From assembly GCA_015660995.1 (NCBI GenBank), contig JACTUC010000001.1:1-64000 (forward strand): a stretch of 64,000 bases of DNA, read 5' to 3'. Shown piece after piece: positions 51,419 through 60,133 of this stretch (its first letter is position 1; the number at the start of each line of letters is the position of its first letter). Made by a program: the position numbers and the translations under genes. Source of the stretch: Candidatus Methanomethylicaceae archaeon. Its GTDB lineage: Archaea > Thermoproteota > Methanomethylicia > Methanomethylicales > Methanomethylicaceae. The notes below the pieces were generated by a model. It ran no database searches and was not told the DNA's origin. It saw only the letters and a list, made by a program, of their open reading frames with translations.

Positions 51419-51985
51419 TTAGATTTTATGAAGAATCAGTTTCTGCACAAACCGGTGCATTTGCGGATCCAAACTTGATAGGGGCATTCCGAGAACTTCA
51501 TCGAAGGAAAACCATTGGACGCGCTTAAACTCGGTTGGATCAAAACGCAACTCCTCGTTTACGCTCCCTTTAAGTAAGTACCACAAGCTCACGTCGGTGT
51601 GCCCGGCCGTCAGTCCCACTGTTCGAGTTACTGTGATGAAGAACGGCAATTCGTTGTTGAGGAACGCCGCGTCAATTCCAAGTTCTTCTCGGGCTTCCCG
51701 TTTTACCGTCTCACGCGGGTCCTCGCTGACGTCCACGTGCCCGCCCGTAGGAAGCCATAACTGCGCTTTGATGTGGTCGACTAAAAGCAGAAATTGTTTT
51801 TCCTTGTCAATGAGAACGAAATAGGAAACCAAGTGTTTTGGAGGATTGTCCGGTTTTTCTATCCTGAATATTTCCACTCCGCTAGAAATCCAACCTTTCA
51901 CATCCGAAATGTGCTCTTTTTCCAGTGCGTCAAGAGGCGTTATAATTTCCACTTCACGCAAGATGAGGGAACGGATTGCGTCCAT
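51419..51985 (-). CDS. NUDIX hydrolase
   Basis: The 188 residues contain a perfect Nudix box, GGHVDVSEDPRETVKREAREELGI (about residues 81-104), which coordinates Mg for hydrolysis of nucleoside diphosphate derivatives. About 50 extra N-terminal residues precede the domain (AIRSLILREVEIITPLDALEKEHI), a feature of a subgroup whose substrate is not assigned. ATG 51985 is used. Confidence 0.88.
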   Translation of the reverse strand: MDAIRSLILREVEIITPLDALEKEHISDVKGWISSGVEIFRIEKPDNPPKHLVSYFVLIDKEKQFLLLVDHIKAQLWLPTGGHVDVSEDPRETVKREAREELGIDAAFLNNELPFFITVTRTVGLTAGHTDVSLWYLLKGSVNEELRFDPTEFKRVQWFSFDEVLGMPLSSLDPQMHRFVQKLILHKI

Positions 51986-52065
51986 GTCTCTATTCAGGGT
52001 TTACAGGTTAAAGAAAGTACCCCACAGCCCTCAGGTAGTTAATCTGAATTGTTTTAAAACCGGGT

Positions 52066-52106
52066 AAACACACGGCTCCAAAGACCTTTATCGGATAGTT
52101 GACTAA
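52066..52106 (+). repeat. Dispersed repeat copy C
   Basis: AAACACACGGCTCCAAAGACCTTTATCGGATAGTTGACTAAC. The left half is diverged and the right half is close to consensus. It lies just outside the Nudix gene. Confidence 0.6.
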
Positions 52107-52181
52107 CAATTTATAACACTCTACCTATTGAGTAAATTAATGTAAAATTTGACTCGGTTAACATCAAAAAACTCAATTTTG

Positions 52182-52245
52182 ATGGTGACCCATGGTGACT
52201 CAGAAATCACTATCAAATGGTGATTTGATCAGTCGGAAAACTGAT
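52182..52245. other. Cluster of ATGGTGAY repeats and two adjacent hairpins
   Basis: ATGGTGAC occurs at 52182-52189 and 52192-52199 (10-bp spacing) and ATGGTGAT at 52217. AAATCAC (52204-52210) pairs with GTGATTT (52220-52226), and immediately after it ATCAGT (52228-52233) pairs with ACTGAT (52240-52245). It is in a 380-base gene-free stretch between divergent genes. An RNA structure or operator array is possible. Confidence 0.4.
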
Positions 52246-52367
52246 GATCTCACGTGATAAATTCTAAACCTGCCCCCATTTTTAGCCTAAGTCCTAATGC
52301 ATTCTCTTTATAAGTTGTGCAGAGCGTAACAACGCATTATACAATCCGCGCCGAGGTGGTGAATAAG

Positions 52368-52499
52368 ATGCCAAAATGTTCTAAATGTGGGAAAATGATT
52401 CATACTGAGGGAAGAGGCAGAGAGAATGCACTGACTTTTCACGAGAAGCACTGCAAAGGTAAAGAGGAAAAGCCAAAAGGGGAGCCCAAAGGGCAGTAG
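52368..52499 (+). CDS. Tiny zinc-finger protein
   Basis: The protein has 43 residues from ATG 52368 with GGTGGTGA upstream and TATA CTCTTTATAAG at about 52309. A single Cys2-His-Cys finger (CSKCGKMIHT ... FHEKHC) is followed by a Lys/Glu/Pro tail. The track ORF begins 17 codons earlier, in the leader. Such mini zinc fingers are common in Nitrososphaeria-like archaea; the role is probably nucleic-acid binding. Confidence 0.6.
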   Translation: MPKCSKCGKMIHTEGRGRENALTFHEKHCKGKEEKPKGEPKGQ

Positions 52500-52628
52500 T
52501 CGGAATCGGAGGAGCAGAAAAGATTAGTACGAACAAGTCCCAGAACGATCAATATGGCGGGACCCACGAGGAATTTCGCGCGGGCGCTATTCCAGTCCAC
52601 TTTTCCATCTCCGCCCTCTTCGCTTCAA

Positions 52629-53378
52629 CTACTTCCATTTTGTTAGTATTTCCTCCCTCTGGAATGTAGCCCTGCTGACAAAGAAGACAACAAAATCTAC
52701 CACTAAGATAACACCTGCCAAAATCAGCAGATTCGAGTCATTGAATGCAAAAAATCCAAATTCAGACGCAAAGTATAGTCCAAAGAAGGGAAGTGCAGAC
52801 AGCATTCCCATTTGTTGTGCCGTTCGCACATCGTTTATTCTGGATGAGATAATGATATTTAGTTCAACACTGAAGAGACATATCAATGGCGCCACAAGCA
52901 AAATCGCCCCAATATGCCAATTAGGATAGTAAAGATAACCCAGTTTGCTGTGCGTCACCAAATCCATGAGGACCATGAATATCGCCGAGCCAGCGTAGAT
53001 CGCCGCCAAAGGTACGACGAGCCCTGAAATAGTTTTGCCCAACAGGATTTCACCGTCGGTCATTGGCGTTGCCAGAAGCGGTTCCAAGCTTTTCTGGATC
53101 TTCTCTCCTACTAAACTGTAGGAGGCTATAGCGGCGGGAATTATGGCTGCTCCTATGAGAAACCATACCGAGAACGCGTCCATGAGCCCTGTAATGCTTA
53201 AGCCGCCTACTAAGTGGCTTTTGGCATTATACAGTGCATATTGCACAATCAATGGGAACGCAATTCCTACAGCAAGAGGAAAAGCAATGGTTATGTAGAT
53301 GATTTGACTCTTCCGTTTGAAGATCTTGAAGTCTTTTGCGGCAACTGCCCAAGCGCTTTGCAAATCCATTTTTTTCAT
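52629..53378 (-). CDS. ABC-2 family exporter permease
   Basis: The 249 residues have six helices. YSLVGEKIQKSLEPLLATPMTDGEILLGKT is the typical NatB/ABC-2 cytoplasmic motif, and the C-terminus is FQREEILTKWK. It overlaps the ATPase gene by ATGA. A truncated relative with the same C-terminus lies at 54.6-55.0 kb on the other strand. Confidence 0.85.
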   Translation of the reverse strand: MKKMDLQSAWAVAAKDFKIFKRKSQIIYITIAFPLAVGIAFPLIVQYALYNAKSHLVGGLSITGLMDAFSVWFLIGAAIIPAAIASYSLVGEKIQKSLEPLLATPMTDGEILLGKTISGLVVPLAAIYAGSAIFMVLMDLVTHSKLGYLYYPNWHIGAILLVAPLICLFSVELNIIISSRINDVRTAQQMGMLSALPFFGLYFASEFGFFAFNDSNLLILAGVILVVDFVVFFVSRATFQREEILTKWK

Positions 53379-54289
53379 CCCCTCACGAGCTTGAGGTACA
53401 CATCTTCTAGAGTTGAGCCGGTCTCTGTTATGAATTGCACGTATCCGCCTGCAGCTTCAATCGCCTTCAAAATTGCTTGATTCTCTTTCTCAGGGTCATT
53501 GACATCAATAACTAGGCCATTATTAGTTATCTCTGAAACTTGGAAGCCGATTTTCTTGATCGCTTCCACGATTACATCATCAACACGCTGAAGCTGAACC
53601 TTTATCTTCCTGCCGGATAGCGAACGCCTTAACTCTTGCGGGGTGCCTATTGCGATTAGTCGAGTTTTTAGTATCGCAACCCGGTCACAGACCTTTTCAG
53701 CCTCATCCAGAAGATGCGTGTTTAGGAAGATTGTTCTTTTCTGCTTTTTCAACTCGAGGATGAAGTCTCTAACCGTCTTAGCGGCTTCCGGATCTAGGTT
53801 TGCAGTTGGCTCATCCAAGAATAGGACTTGTGGATCATGGATGAGGGCGCGGGCTATGGCGAGTTTTTGCTTCATCCCCTTGGAAAAGGTTCCTGCCGCT
53901 TCGTTTCTTCTTTCCCACAGCCCCAGCATCTTGAGAAGGTATTCTATTTGCTCTTTCCTTTTCTGTTCATCCATCCTGTAAAATCGACCATAAAAATCGA
54001 GATTGTCATAGGCGCTTAGTTCCTCATAGAGCCCGACATTTTCAGTCAGCAGGCCGACCATCCGTCTTATCTTCTGTTGATCAGCTCTGTTTCCGACCTC
54101 GTAATTTCCTATCCTCGCAGTGCCGCTTGTCTTTGATATTAGACAGCAGAGCATTCTCACAGTGGTGGTTTTTCCTGCGCCGTTTGGTCCTAGAAAACCG
54201 AAAACTTCTCCATCATTAACTCGGAGGGTAACGTTGTCTACAACAATCAGGTCGCCGAATTTTTTTGTTAGATTCTCAGTTTCAATCAA
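53375..54289 (-). CDS. ABC exporter ATPase, NatA/DrrA type
   Basis: The protein has about 304 residues from TTG 54289 (MIETENLTKKFGDL), preferred over the track GTG 54298 because GGTGAT precedes it. Walker A GPNGAGKTTT, signature FSKGMKQKLAIARAL, Walker B VLFLDEPTANLDP and C-terminal GSTLEDVYLKLVRG are present. It pairs with the following permease. Confidence 0.9.
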   Translation of the reverse strand: MIETENLTKKFGDLIVVDNVTLRVNDGEVFGFLGPNGAGKTTTVRMLCCLISKTSGTARIGNYEVGNRADQQKIRRMVGLLTENVGLYEELSAYDNLDFYGRFYRMDEQKRKEQIEYLLKMLGLWERRNEAAGTFSKGMKQKLAIARALIHDPQVLFLDEPTANLDPEAAKTVRDFILELKKQKRTIFLNTHLLDEAEKVCDRVAILKTRLIAIGTPQELRRSLSGRKIKVQLQRVDDVIVEAIKKIGFQVSEITNNGLVIDVNDPEKENQAILKAIEAAGGYVQFITETGSTLEDVYLKLVRG

Positions 54290-54446
54290 ACCAATCACCG
54301 AGTCGGAGAGTAATTACACTACTGCTGAAGAATTATTTAATGCATTCCTAGACAAATGAGTTCATAATTATCTGGTGATTTTCTGACATAATTAAGAATT
54401 ATATTATGGTGTGTGTGGGGGTTAAATATTAGCCCCAACCCAAGTC

Positions 54447-54564
54447 CGAGCAAAAGACATGGCCCAGAAGACCTTTACCGTAGGGTTGACTGCCAGTGTT
54501 CCAAGTCTAGACATCTAATTTACGATAAAGTGGAGTAAGACTAACTGCCCCCACTCGTCGCCGC
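54447..54564 (+). repeat. Dispersed repeat copy D with copied gene tail
   Basis: The 44-bp repeat (CAAAAGACATGGCCCAGAAGACCTTTACCG) is followed by a diverged copy of the sequence at 49922-50006. On the minus strand 54515-54564 still encodes GGDEWGQLVLLHFIVN and stop, the end of the secreted protein at 49955. The copy breaks exactly where permease homology begins. Confidence 0.7.
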
Positions 54565-55006
54565 CCCTCTTACTGACGGAGAGATTTTGCTTGGCAAAGC
54601 AATTTCTGCAATATTGCCAACTATAATTGCGATGTATGCTGGAGCGGCAGTCTTTATGGTTGGCATAGATGCAGCAACTTTCGGTAAGCTTGGCTATAAT
54701 TATTTTCCGAATTGGACTTTGGGCGTATTACTAATAGTTGTTGTTCCTACCGCCGTTGCTATGAGTGTACTCTACAGTATTATAGTTTCATCGAGAGTCA
54801 ACGACGTGCGCAGCTCTAGTAGTTATGGGATACTAATTTTTCTTCCATTTTTAGCAATTTATTTTGCTAGCGAAATACACATAATAAGTCCAGACATAAA
54901 TGGGCTTCTCATAATCGCAGGTATTCTTTCCGCAATTGATATAGCTCTTTATTTCGTAAGTACAGCAGCTTTTCAACGAGAGGAAATACTAACAAAGTGG
55001 AAGTAG
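54563..55006 (+). pseudogene. 5'-truncated ABC-2 permease
   Basis: The frame from 54563 reads APLTDGEILLGKAISAILPTIIAMYAGAA and continues to FQREEILTKWK, aligning with the C-terminal 147 residues of the permease at 52629-53378. The first 100 residues, including three helices, are missing, and the only start would be an internal TTG. Divergence from the intact copy is substantial, so it derives from an older paralog or a transferred copy, not a fresh duplication. Confidence 0.75.
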
Positions 55007-55074
55007 CAAAATTGGAAGCAACGATAGAGGAGGTGCAAAAATGGACCCGAATCTACACCGGTGGAGTTACTTTG

Positions 55075-55185
55075 TCATTTTTTGCGGTTCCACCTACGGT
55101 TCCCCGGAGGTCCGATAACTATCGCTCCGATCACCATGATCACAACGGTTACAACAATGATGACAATTAGTGTTGTTTCGTCCAT
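55075..55185 (-). CDS. 36-residue single-helix membrane protein
   Basis: This gene is too short for the track. ATG 55185 follows GGTGATATGG and a TATA element CTTTATTAAATAACC (55219-55232). The product MDETTLIVIIVVTVVIMVIGAIVIG is one hydrophobic helix with an acidic head, followed by a basic tail PPGNRRWNRKK. Promoter, ribosome site and topology agree, so this is probably a real small protein. The partner is unknown. Confidence 0.5.
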   Translation of the reverse strand: MDETTLIVIIVVTVVIMVIGAIVIGPPGNRRWNRKK

Positions 55186-55299
55186 CCATATCACCTATTT
55201 GCTAAGAAGGAAACTGGTTATTTAATAAAGTTTACCCTGTTCACAAGGGAATTTTTATCATAAACTTTAGGCAAAAGCAGTTTGCGGATTTGATCTGGA

Positions 55300-55346
55300 A
55301 GGGCAAAGACATGGCCCAGAACACCTTTATCGTATAGTTGACTATC
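55300..55346 (+). repeat. Dispersed repeat copy E
   Basis: GGGCAAAGACATGGCCCAGAACACCTTTATCGTATAGTTGACT is the best-preserved copy. It keeps the GGGC/GCCC dyad and lies about 85 bases before the ferredoxin-like gene at 55430. Confidence 0.7.
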
Positions 55347-55429
55347 GAGTGATACCCATTGAAATATGAAGCGAACGAAGCATCTTATAAAAAAGCTTTG
55401 GCATCAATAGGATACTGAGGTAGCTGTTT

Positions 55430-55771
55430 ATGGTTAGGGGAAATGACCTAGGGAAATTCAAGAGAGTTGTCGTGGACCAGTTCTTATGCATAGAATGTCA
55501 TGCCTGTGTTGTTGTGTGCCCGTTCGAGGCTTGGGAACTCGACGAGAACAACAAAGCCAGGCTCATTTGGGATAAGTGCCAAGATGATTTTAGTTGCATA
55601 ACTAACTGCCCTGTGAGCTGCATCTGGAGACCAGAGGATGCGCCTCCGGAGACAAAGGCAAAGAGTGGCTGGCTAAGATTCAGCAGGGTTCTCGAAAGCG
55701 GTGAGCTAGAGTTCTTCGAGGTATGGTCTAAGAAGTACGGTTTGGCCGTCAAGGCGGTCAATAAATGCTGA
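55430..55771 (+). CDS. 4Fe-4S ferredoxin-like protein
   Basis: The 113 residues carry a cysteine set CIECHACVVVCP and a second, widely spaced set (KCQDDFSCITNCPVSCI), consistent with two clusters of ferredoxin type, the second irregular. The last 45 residues are a separate extension ending in Cys. The TATA is CTTATAAAAAAGC (55384-55396), and ATG 55430 has GAGGTAG upstream. The redox partner is unknown. Confidence 0.8.
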   Translation: MVRGNDLGKFKRVVVDQFLCIECHACVVVCPFEAWELDENNKARLIWDKCQDDFSCITNCPVSCIWRPEDAPPETKAKSGWLRFSRVLESGELEFFEVWSKKYGLAVKAVNKC

Positions 55772-55777
55772 AACATA

Positions 55778-55894
55778 CTAGGCAGAGGCAATTCTATCCA
55801 AAATCGATGAAAGCTTCTCGGGTTCAGTTATCATTGCATCGTGTCCTGTATCCAAGTCGAAGACGGTTACTCCTTTAGAGCTAAACCTTATTTG
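55778..55894 (-). pseudogene. C-terminal remnant of an alpha/beta hydrolase
   Basis: The minus frame IRFSSKGVTVFDLDTGHDAMITEPEKLSSIL ends in a natural stop at 55778 and carries the GHD catalytic-His region and PEKLxxIL end typical of esterase-type alpha/beta hydrolases. A stop lies directly upstream, and no further coding sequence precedes it, so only about 38 residues remain. Confidence 0.6.
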
Positions 55895-55940
55895 CTACCT
55901 GCCCTATGTTACAATACTGTTTTAGGCTGATGGTGTGCTG

Positions 55941-57575
55941 ATGGTAGAAAAAGAGCCAAAAGGCTGTGAATCTAAAGTTTATTCCGACCACAGCATCGTA
56001 AAATCGAATTTCGTTGAAATATACGACACTACCCTGCGCGACGGCGCGCAGTCAAAAGATGTGATCTTCTCCCTCCAAGACAAACTGAGGATAACCGCCA
56101 AGCTAGATGAATTTGGCATAGCTTACGTGGAGGGTGGTTGGCCCGGATCCAACCCTAAAGACAAAGAGTACTTCAGGCGCGTGAGGGAAATTCCCCTCAA
56201 GAACGCGGAGATTGTCGCCTTTGGGAGCACTAGGAGGAGCGGAATAAAGAGCTCGGCTGATCCGAACCTTAACGCTCTGATAGACAGCGGCATGAGGACC
56301 GCTACGATATTCGGAAAGTCGTGGGAACTGCACGTCGAGCAGGTCCTCAAGACCACGCTCGAATCCAACAACGAGATGGTCTACGACTCTGTAAGATATC
56401 TGAAGGATCACGGCATGAGAGTCATCTTCGATGCCGAGCACTTCTACGATGGCTATAAGAACTGCAAAGATTATGCGATGCGCATCATCAAGACCGCAGC
56501 GGAGGCGGGAGCAGTTCGCATAGTCTTGTGCGACACGAACGGAGGCACCCTTCCGCAGGAGTTCGTCGAGATTACGAAGGAGATTGTCTCGAAGGCCAAG
56601 GTGCCGGTTGGCATACACTGCCACAATGACTCCGGCACAGGCGTAGCCAACTCAATAATGGGGGTGCTGGCTGGTGCAGAGCATGTCCAGGGAACCATAA
56701 ACGGGATAGGCGAGAGGTGTGGCAATGCAGACCTCTGCCAGATAATTCCCGCCCTAGAACTGAAGATGGGGATCCCCACATCCAAGTTGCCAAAGGAGCG
56801 GTTAAAAGGTCTCCGCTCGCTATCGCTTTATGTCTACGAGATGCTGCAGATGCGTCCCAATTACTATCAGCCCTACGTTGGCGAGAACGCATTTGCTCAT
56901 AAGGGCGGGGTGCACGTTGACGCGATCATGAAGAACTGCGCGGCCTACGAGCACATCGACCCTTCAAAAGTGGGAAATCTGAGGCTGATCTCAGTGTCCG
57001 AGCTCTCGGGGAGTGCAAACATCCTGGCAAAGGCGAAAGAGTTCGGTCTGAGGATAGAGAAAGGCGACCCCGTTGTGGCAAAGCTGCTCGAGAGGATCAA
57101 GGAAATGGAGTATCTGGGCTACCAACTTGAGGGTGCAGACGGCTCGCTCTACCTGCTAATGGCGAAGGAGTTGGGCAAGCACCGAAAGCTCTTCGAAGTC
57201 TCGCAATGGAGAACCATAAGCGAGTCTAGGGATCACAGCTTCGCAGCGGAGAGCTCCCTGAAGGTGAAGGTGGACGGCAAGGAAAAATACGTCATCTCAG
57301 AGGGCAATGGCCCAGTAAATGCGCAGGATAAGGCGCTCCGAAAGGCGATGGCCGAGTTCTTCCCCCAGATAGATAAAATCCAGCTTGTCAACTATAAAGT
57401 ATCGATAGCGGAAGCCGCCGAGGGCACGGCATCATCCGTTAGGTCGTTCATCGAGTTCTCCGACGGCAAGTCAAACTGGATAACAGTGGGCGTCTCCACA
57501 AATATACTTGAAGCCAGCAAGGTGGCCCTGATAGATGGCTACGACTACTACCTCCAAAGAAAAAACCAATCATAA
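55941..57575 (+). CDS. cimA: Citramalate synthase
   Basis: In the 544 residues, the N-terminal DRE-TIM barrel has YDTTLRDGAQSKDV, the metal-site GIHCHNDSGTGVANS and GTINGIGERCGNADL. The C-terminal LeuA-type regulatory domain starts near 400. Length and motifs match the TIGR00977 type that condenses pyruvate and acetyl-CoA to citramalate for isoleucine, rather than 2-isopropylmalate synthase. The start is ATG 55941 after GGTGTG. It complements ilvBCN and leuBCD in this window. Confidence 0.88.
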   Translation: MVEKEPKGCESKVYSDHSIVKSNFVEIYDTTLRDGAQSKDVIFSLQDKLRITAKLDEFGIAYVEGGWPGSNPKDKEYFRRVREIPLKNAEIVAFGSTRRSGIKSSADPNLNALIDSGMRTATIFGKSWELHVEQVLKTTLESNNEMVYDSVRYLKDHGMRVIFDAEHFYDGYKNCKDYAMRIIKTAAEAGAVRIVLCDTNGGTLPQEFVEITKEIVSKAKVPVGIHCHNDSGTGVANSIMGVLAGAEHVQGTINGIGERCGNADLCQIIPALELKMGIPTSKLPKERLKGLRSLSLYVYEMLQMRPNYYQPYVGENAFAHKGGVHVDAIMKNCAAYEHIDPSKVGNLRLISVSELSGSANILAKAKEFGLRIEKGDPVVAKLLERIKEMEYLGYQLEGADGSLYLLMAKELGKHRKLFEVSQWRTISESRDHSFAAESSLKVKVDGKEKYVISEGNGPVNAQDKALRKAMAEFFPQIDKIQLVNYKVSIAEAAEGTASSVRSFIEFSDGKSNWITVGVSTNILEASKVALIDGYDYYLQRKNQS

Positions 57576-57649
57576 AAGGACAGACTGAGAGTACCAAAAA
57601 ACAGAGACGAGTGAGGCGCTCACTTTGTCCTGCCATTAAGCTGCCCTCC

Positions 57650-59287
57650 TCATTCAAGAGCATGCTTGTAAAGCTCTTTGATTGAACCCTTTGCTAAGCG
57701 GTACAGCAAAATGGCTGCGACCATAGCGATTGCAACAGTAGATCCCAATGCCACGAATTTGCTGAATCCGATGGAAAGTGCAAGGCTCTTCCACAAGATA
57801 TAGAAAACAATGGGCGAGACGCAGGCTGCGCTTATCAATACAACTCCTAAAAGGCCGATAAACATCCCAGTCCCCCTCACGTAAGCGTTCCTGGGCTTCT
57901 CCTCGAAATCCGCATACTTTGGGCTGATGTAGCTTCCAAAGAGCACTGCCAAAATGGTGACAACCAGCCCAACAATCATCAACGACGACGCATAGAGAGC
58001 ATTGAAGCCCATTACAACCGAGATTACGGTGGGGAGAAGAACAGCAGGAACCAGCGATATGAGCAGCGGTGCCATCAACTTGGCCCTGAAGAGCGACTCT
58101 GCATCCAGCGGGGAGGAGAGGATGTGCCAGACCGCTGGTCCCTCTTGGCCAAGGCTTATGATAGACATGAAGAGCCCAAACATGCCCTCCCCCATCAGGC
58201 AGATCATCACCGCTGCATAGAAATCCCCAGTGGCGTCCCCTGAGCCAATGGTGAAAAGCAGGGGCACCATTATTATGATTGGAACTGCGAGGAAGCGTAC
58301 CATCTCCTTCCGCCTGAAGAGCGATCTTGTGTCCTTCCTTATCATTGCTACCTCCCCCTGTGTGAACCCGAGCCTGCTCAGCATTCCAGTTCCCTGATAG
58401 GTGCCCGCCTTTGATGTGCCAAGCTTAATGGTTACCGGGAGAGGAACCCAGTACCTCTCCCGCAGCAGTACTGCGGCTCCCATCAATCCAAAACCCAGCG
58501 CTAGGGTCAGCCCGGTGAAGATAGCTGCCATGTTCACCATGCCTGCTACGCTGTACATCACCGAGAGTGAGGGCCAGAAGACGGGCACAAACCAAAGGGC
58601 TTGCATCTGCGGGGCTAAAAACTGTATTACTTTGTAAAGCAGATTGACGTTGAACAGGAGCTGAAATACCGCCAGCACCAGCACGATCAGGACAGCTCTG
58701 CTGATTATTGCAGACCTTCCGCCGCGCTTGGAGAAGCTCGACGAAACTCTGTTCACTAGCGCCCTTATTATCTCGGATATGAACCCACCCACAATCATGA
58801 AAAAGGTGGCCATAACCGCAGACAGTGCCCAAACGTCCAAGTATCCTAAAGGGAGGGCGATCCCGAGGGATATGCCGAGCGCAGCCGTGAGAATGAAGAG
58901 GTACATCATCACAGTCGATAGCGATGAGCCCAAGACGTACTCAGTTGAAGTGATCGGCATGTAGTTTATCATCTCGCTTGATGTGTACTGAGCCGACTCC
59001 CCGATCACGAAGAGTATGCCATATATCACCACTATCGCAATGATGACAAGCGGTATCATGGAAAGTAGCTGGACAGCGATGGGCAGGATCACCCCAAGGT
59101 CTACGCCAGTGACAACCTGTGTCATTATCACGTAGACGAGGGCAAATGTCGCCATAAAAACTGCCGCATTGATCACTGTCAGTCCGCGGTACGTCCTGTA
59201 CCACGACTGGCGGGGCCCCTGCCTAGTCAGCCTCAGCTGGGCGAAAAGCAGTATTGTGGAGATGATCCTGACATTCTGCAGCCTCAT
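57650..59287 (-). CDS. Large ABC exporter membrane protein
   Basis: The 545 residues hold about 12 predicted helices in two halves, the second beginning near GFTQGEVAMIRKDTRSLFRRKEM. It overlaps the ATPase gene by ATGA. It is longer than standard ABC-2 permeases and probably acts as a fused dimer of six-helix units. The substrate is unknown. Confidence 0.8.
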   Translation of the reverse strand: MRLQNVRIISTILLFAQLRLTRQGPRQSWYRTYRGLTVINAAVFMATFALVYVIMTQVVTGVDLGVILPIAVQLLSMIPLVIIAIVVIYGILFVIGESAQYTSSEMINYMPITSTEYVLGSSLSTVMMYLFILTAALGISLGIALPLGYLDVWALSAVMATFFMIVGGFISEIIRALVNRVSSSFSKRGGRSAIISRAVLIVLVLAVFQLLFNVNLLYKVIQFLAPQMQALWFVPVFWPSLSVMYSVAGMVNMAAIFTGLTLALGFGLMGAAVLLRERYWVPLPVTIKLGTSKAGTYQGTGMLSRLGFTQGEVAMIRKDTRSLFRRKEMVRFLAVPIIIMVPLLFTIGSGDATGDFYAAVMICLMGEGMFGLFMSIISLGQEGPAVWHILSSPLDAESLFRAKLMAPLLISLVPAVLLPTVISVVMGFNALYASSLMIVGLVVTILAVLFGSYISPKYADFEEKPRNAYVRGTGMFIGLLGVVLISAACVSPIVFYILWKSLALSIGFSKFVALGSTVAIAMVAAILLYRLAKGSIKELYKHALE

Positions 59288-60057
59288 CTAGCGAGCTCCT
59301 CCACGACCGCCCTGACGTCGTCGATGCCAGTGAGCTTCAGGAACACGTCCTCAAGGCTAGAGCCTGGCATCCCGGCCATCTTCTTGAGGTCATTGACATT
59401 TCCCTCGGAGAGCAGTGCGCCCTTGTACATTATCGCAACTCTGTCGCAGATAGCTTGGGCAATCTCTAGGACATGGGTGCTGAAGATCGTGGTGACCCCC
59501 TCACCAGCGAGCTTGTGAAGCAGATCTTTGACGATCTTCGCCGATCTTGGGTCTAGGCCATTCAGAGGCTCATCCATGATCAAGAGCTTGGGGCGGTGTA
59601 TCAGGGCGCCCGTTATAATCACCTTCTGCTTCATCCCTTGGGAGAAGCCGCCGAGCATCTCGTCTTCCCTCCCCTTCAGCTCAAAGGCTTCGAGGAAGTG
59701 CTCGATCCTCTCCTTCTTCTGCTCGAGCGGTATGCCATACAGGTCCCCGACGAAGTCGAGGTACTCCCTTGCGGTAAGGAAGTCGTACAGGCGGGGCGAT
59801 TCAGGGACGTAACCCACCATCTTCCTCACTCCGGTTGGGTCGGACTGAGGGTCCTTCCCGAAGATCTGCACACTGCCCGAGGTGGGTCTAACGAGGCCAA
59901 TCATTATCTTCATGAGCGTGCTTTTGCCAGAGCCATTGGGTCCGAGGAGGCCGAAGACCTGCCCCTCATCAACGCTCAGCGTCAGGTCGTTTATCGCCTT
60001 GACATTCCCGAAGTCCTTCACCAGTGATGTGATTTCAAATGCTTTGGGCAACTGCAA
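59284..60057 (-). CDS. ABC exporter ATPase
   Basis: The 257 residues have Walker A GPNGSGKST, signature FSQGMKQKVIITGAL (with IITG in place of the common IARA), Walker B LLIMDEPLNGLDP and C-terminal GSSLEDVFLKLTG. The start is TTG 60057 or TTG 60051; TATA CTTTATAGG at about 60074 makes a leaderless or near-leaderless mRNA likely. It pairs with the following 545-residue membrane protein. Confidence 0.88.
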   Translation of the reverse strand: MQLPKAFEITSLVKDFGNVKAINDLTLSVDEGQVFGLLGPNGSGKSTLMKIMIGLVRPTSGSVQIFGKDPQSDPTGVRKMVGYVPESPRLYDFLTAREYLDFVGDLYGIPLEQKKERIEHFLEAFELKGREDEMLGGFSQGMKQKVIITGALIHRPKLLIMDEPLNGLDPRSAKIVKDLLHKLAGEGVTTIFSTHVLEIAQAICDRVAIMYKGALLSEGNVNDLKKMAGMPGSSLEDVFLKLTGIDDVRAVVEELAR

Positions 60058-60133
60058 TCCCCGATATGCCTATAAAGACAATCAAATGCGAGATATAATT
60101 CTAACTACAAAAAAAATCAGGGGCAGCTGTCTT

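Noticed and set aside
55041-55115. 24-codon plus ORF (MDPNLHRWSYFVIFCG) behind a good GGAGGTG
   Set aside because: It probably is the start of the gene that once followed the truncated permease, cut after 24 codons. It overlaps the better-supported minus-strand 36-residue gene, so it is noted but not listed.
49892-55346. CRISPR array
   Set aside because: Repeat copies are 0.6-2.4 kb apart and imperfect, with genes between them; no cas genes.
57650-60057. Extension of the cimA operon to the ABC genes
   Set aside because: They are on opposite strands and convergent; no functional link is implied.
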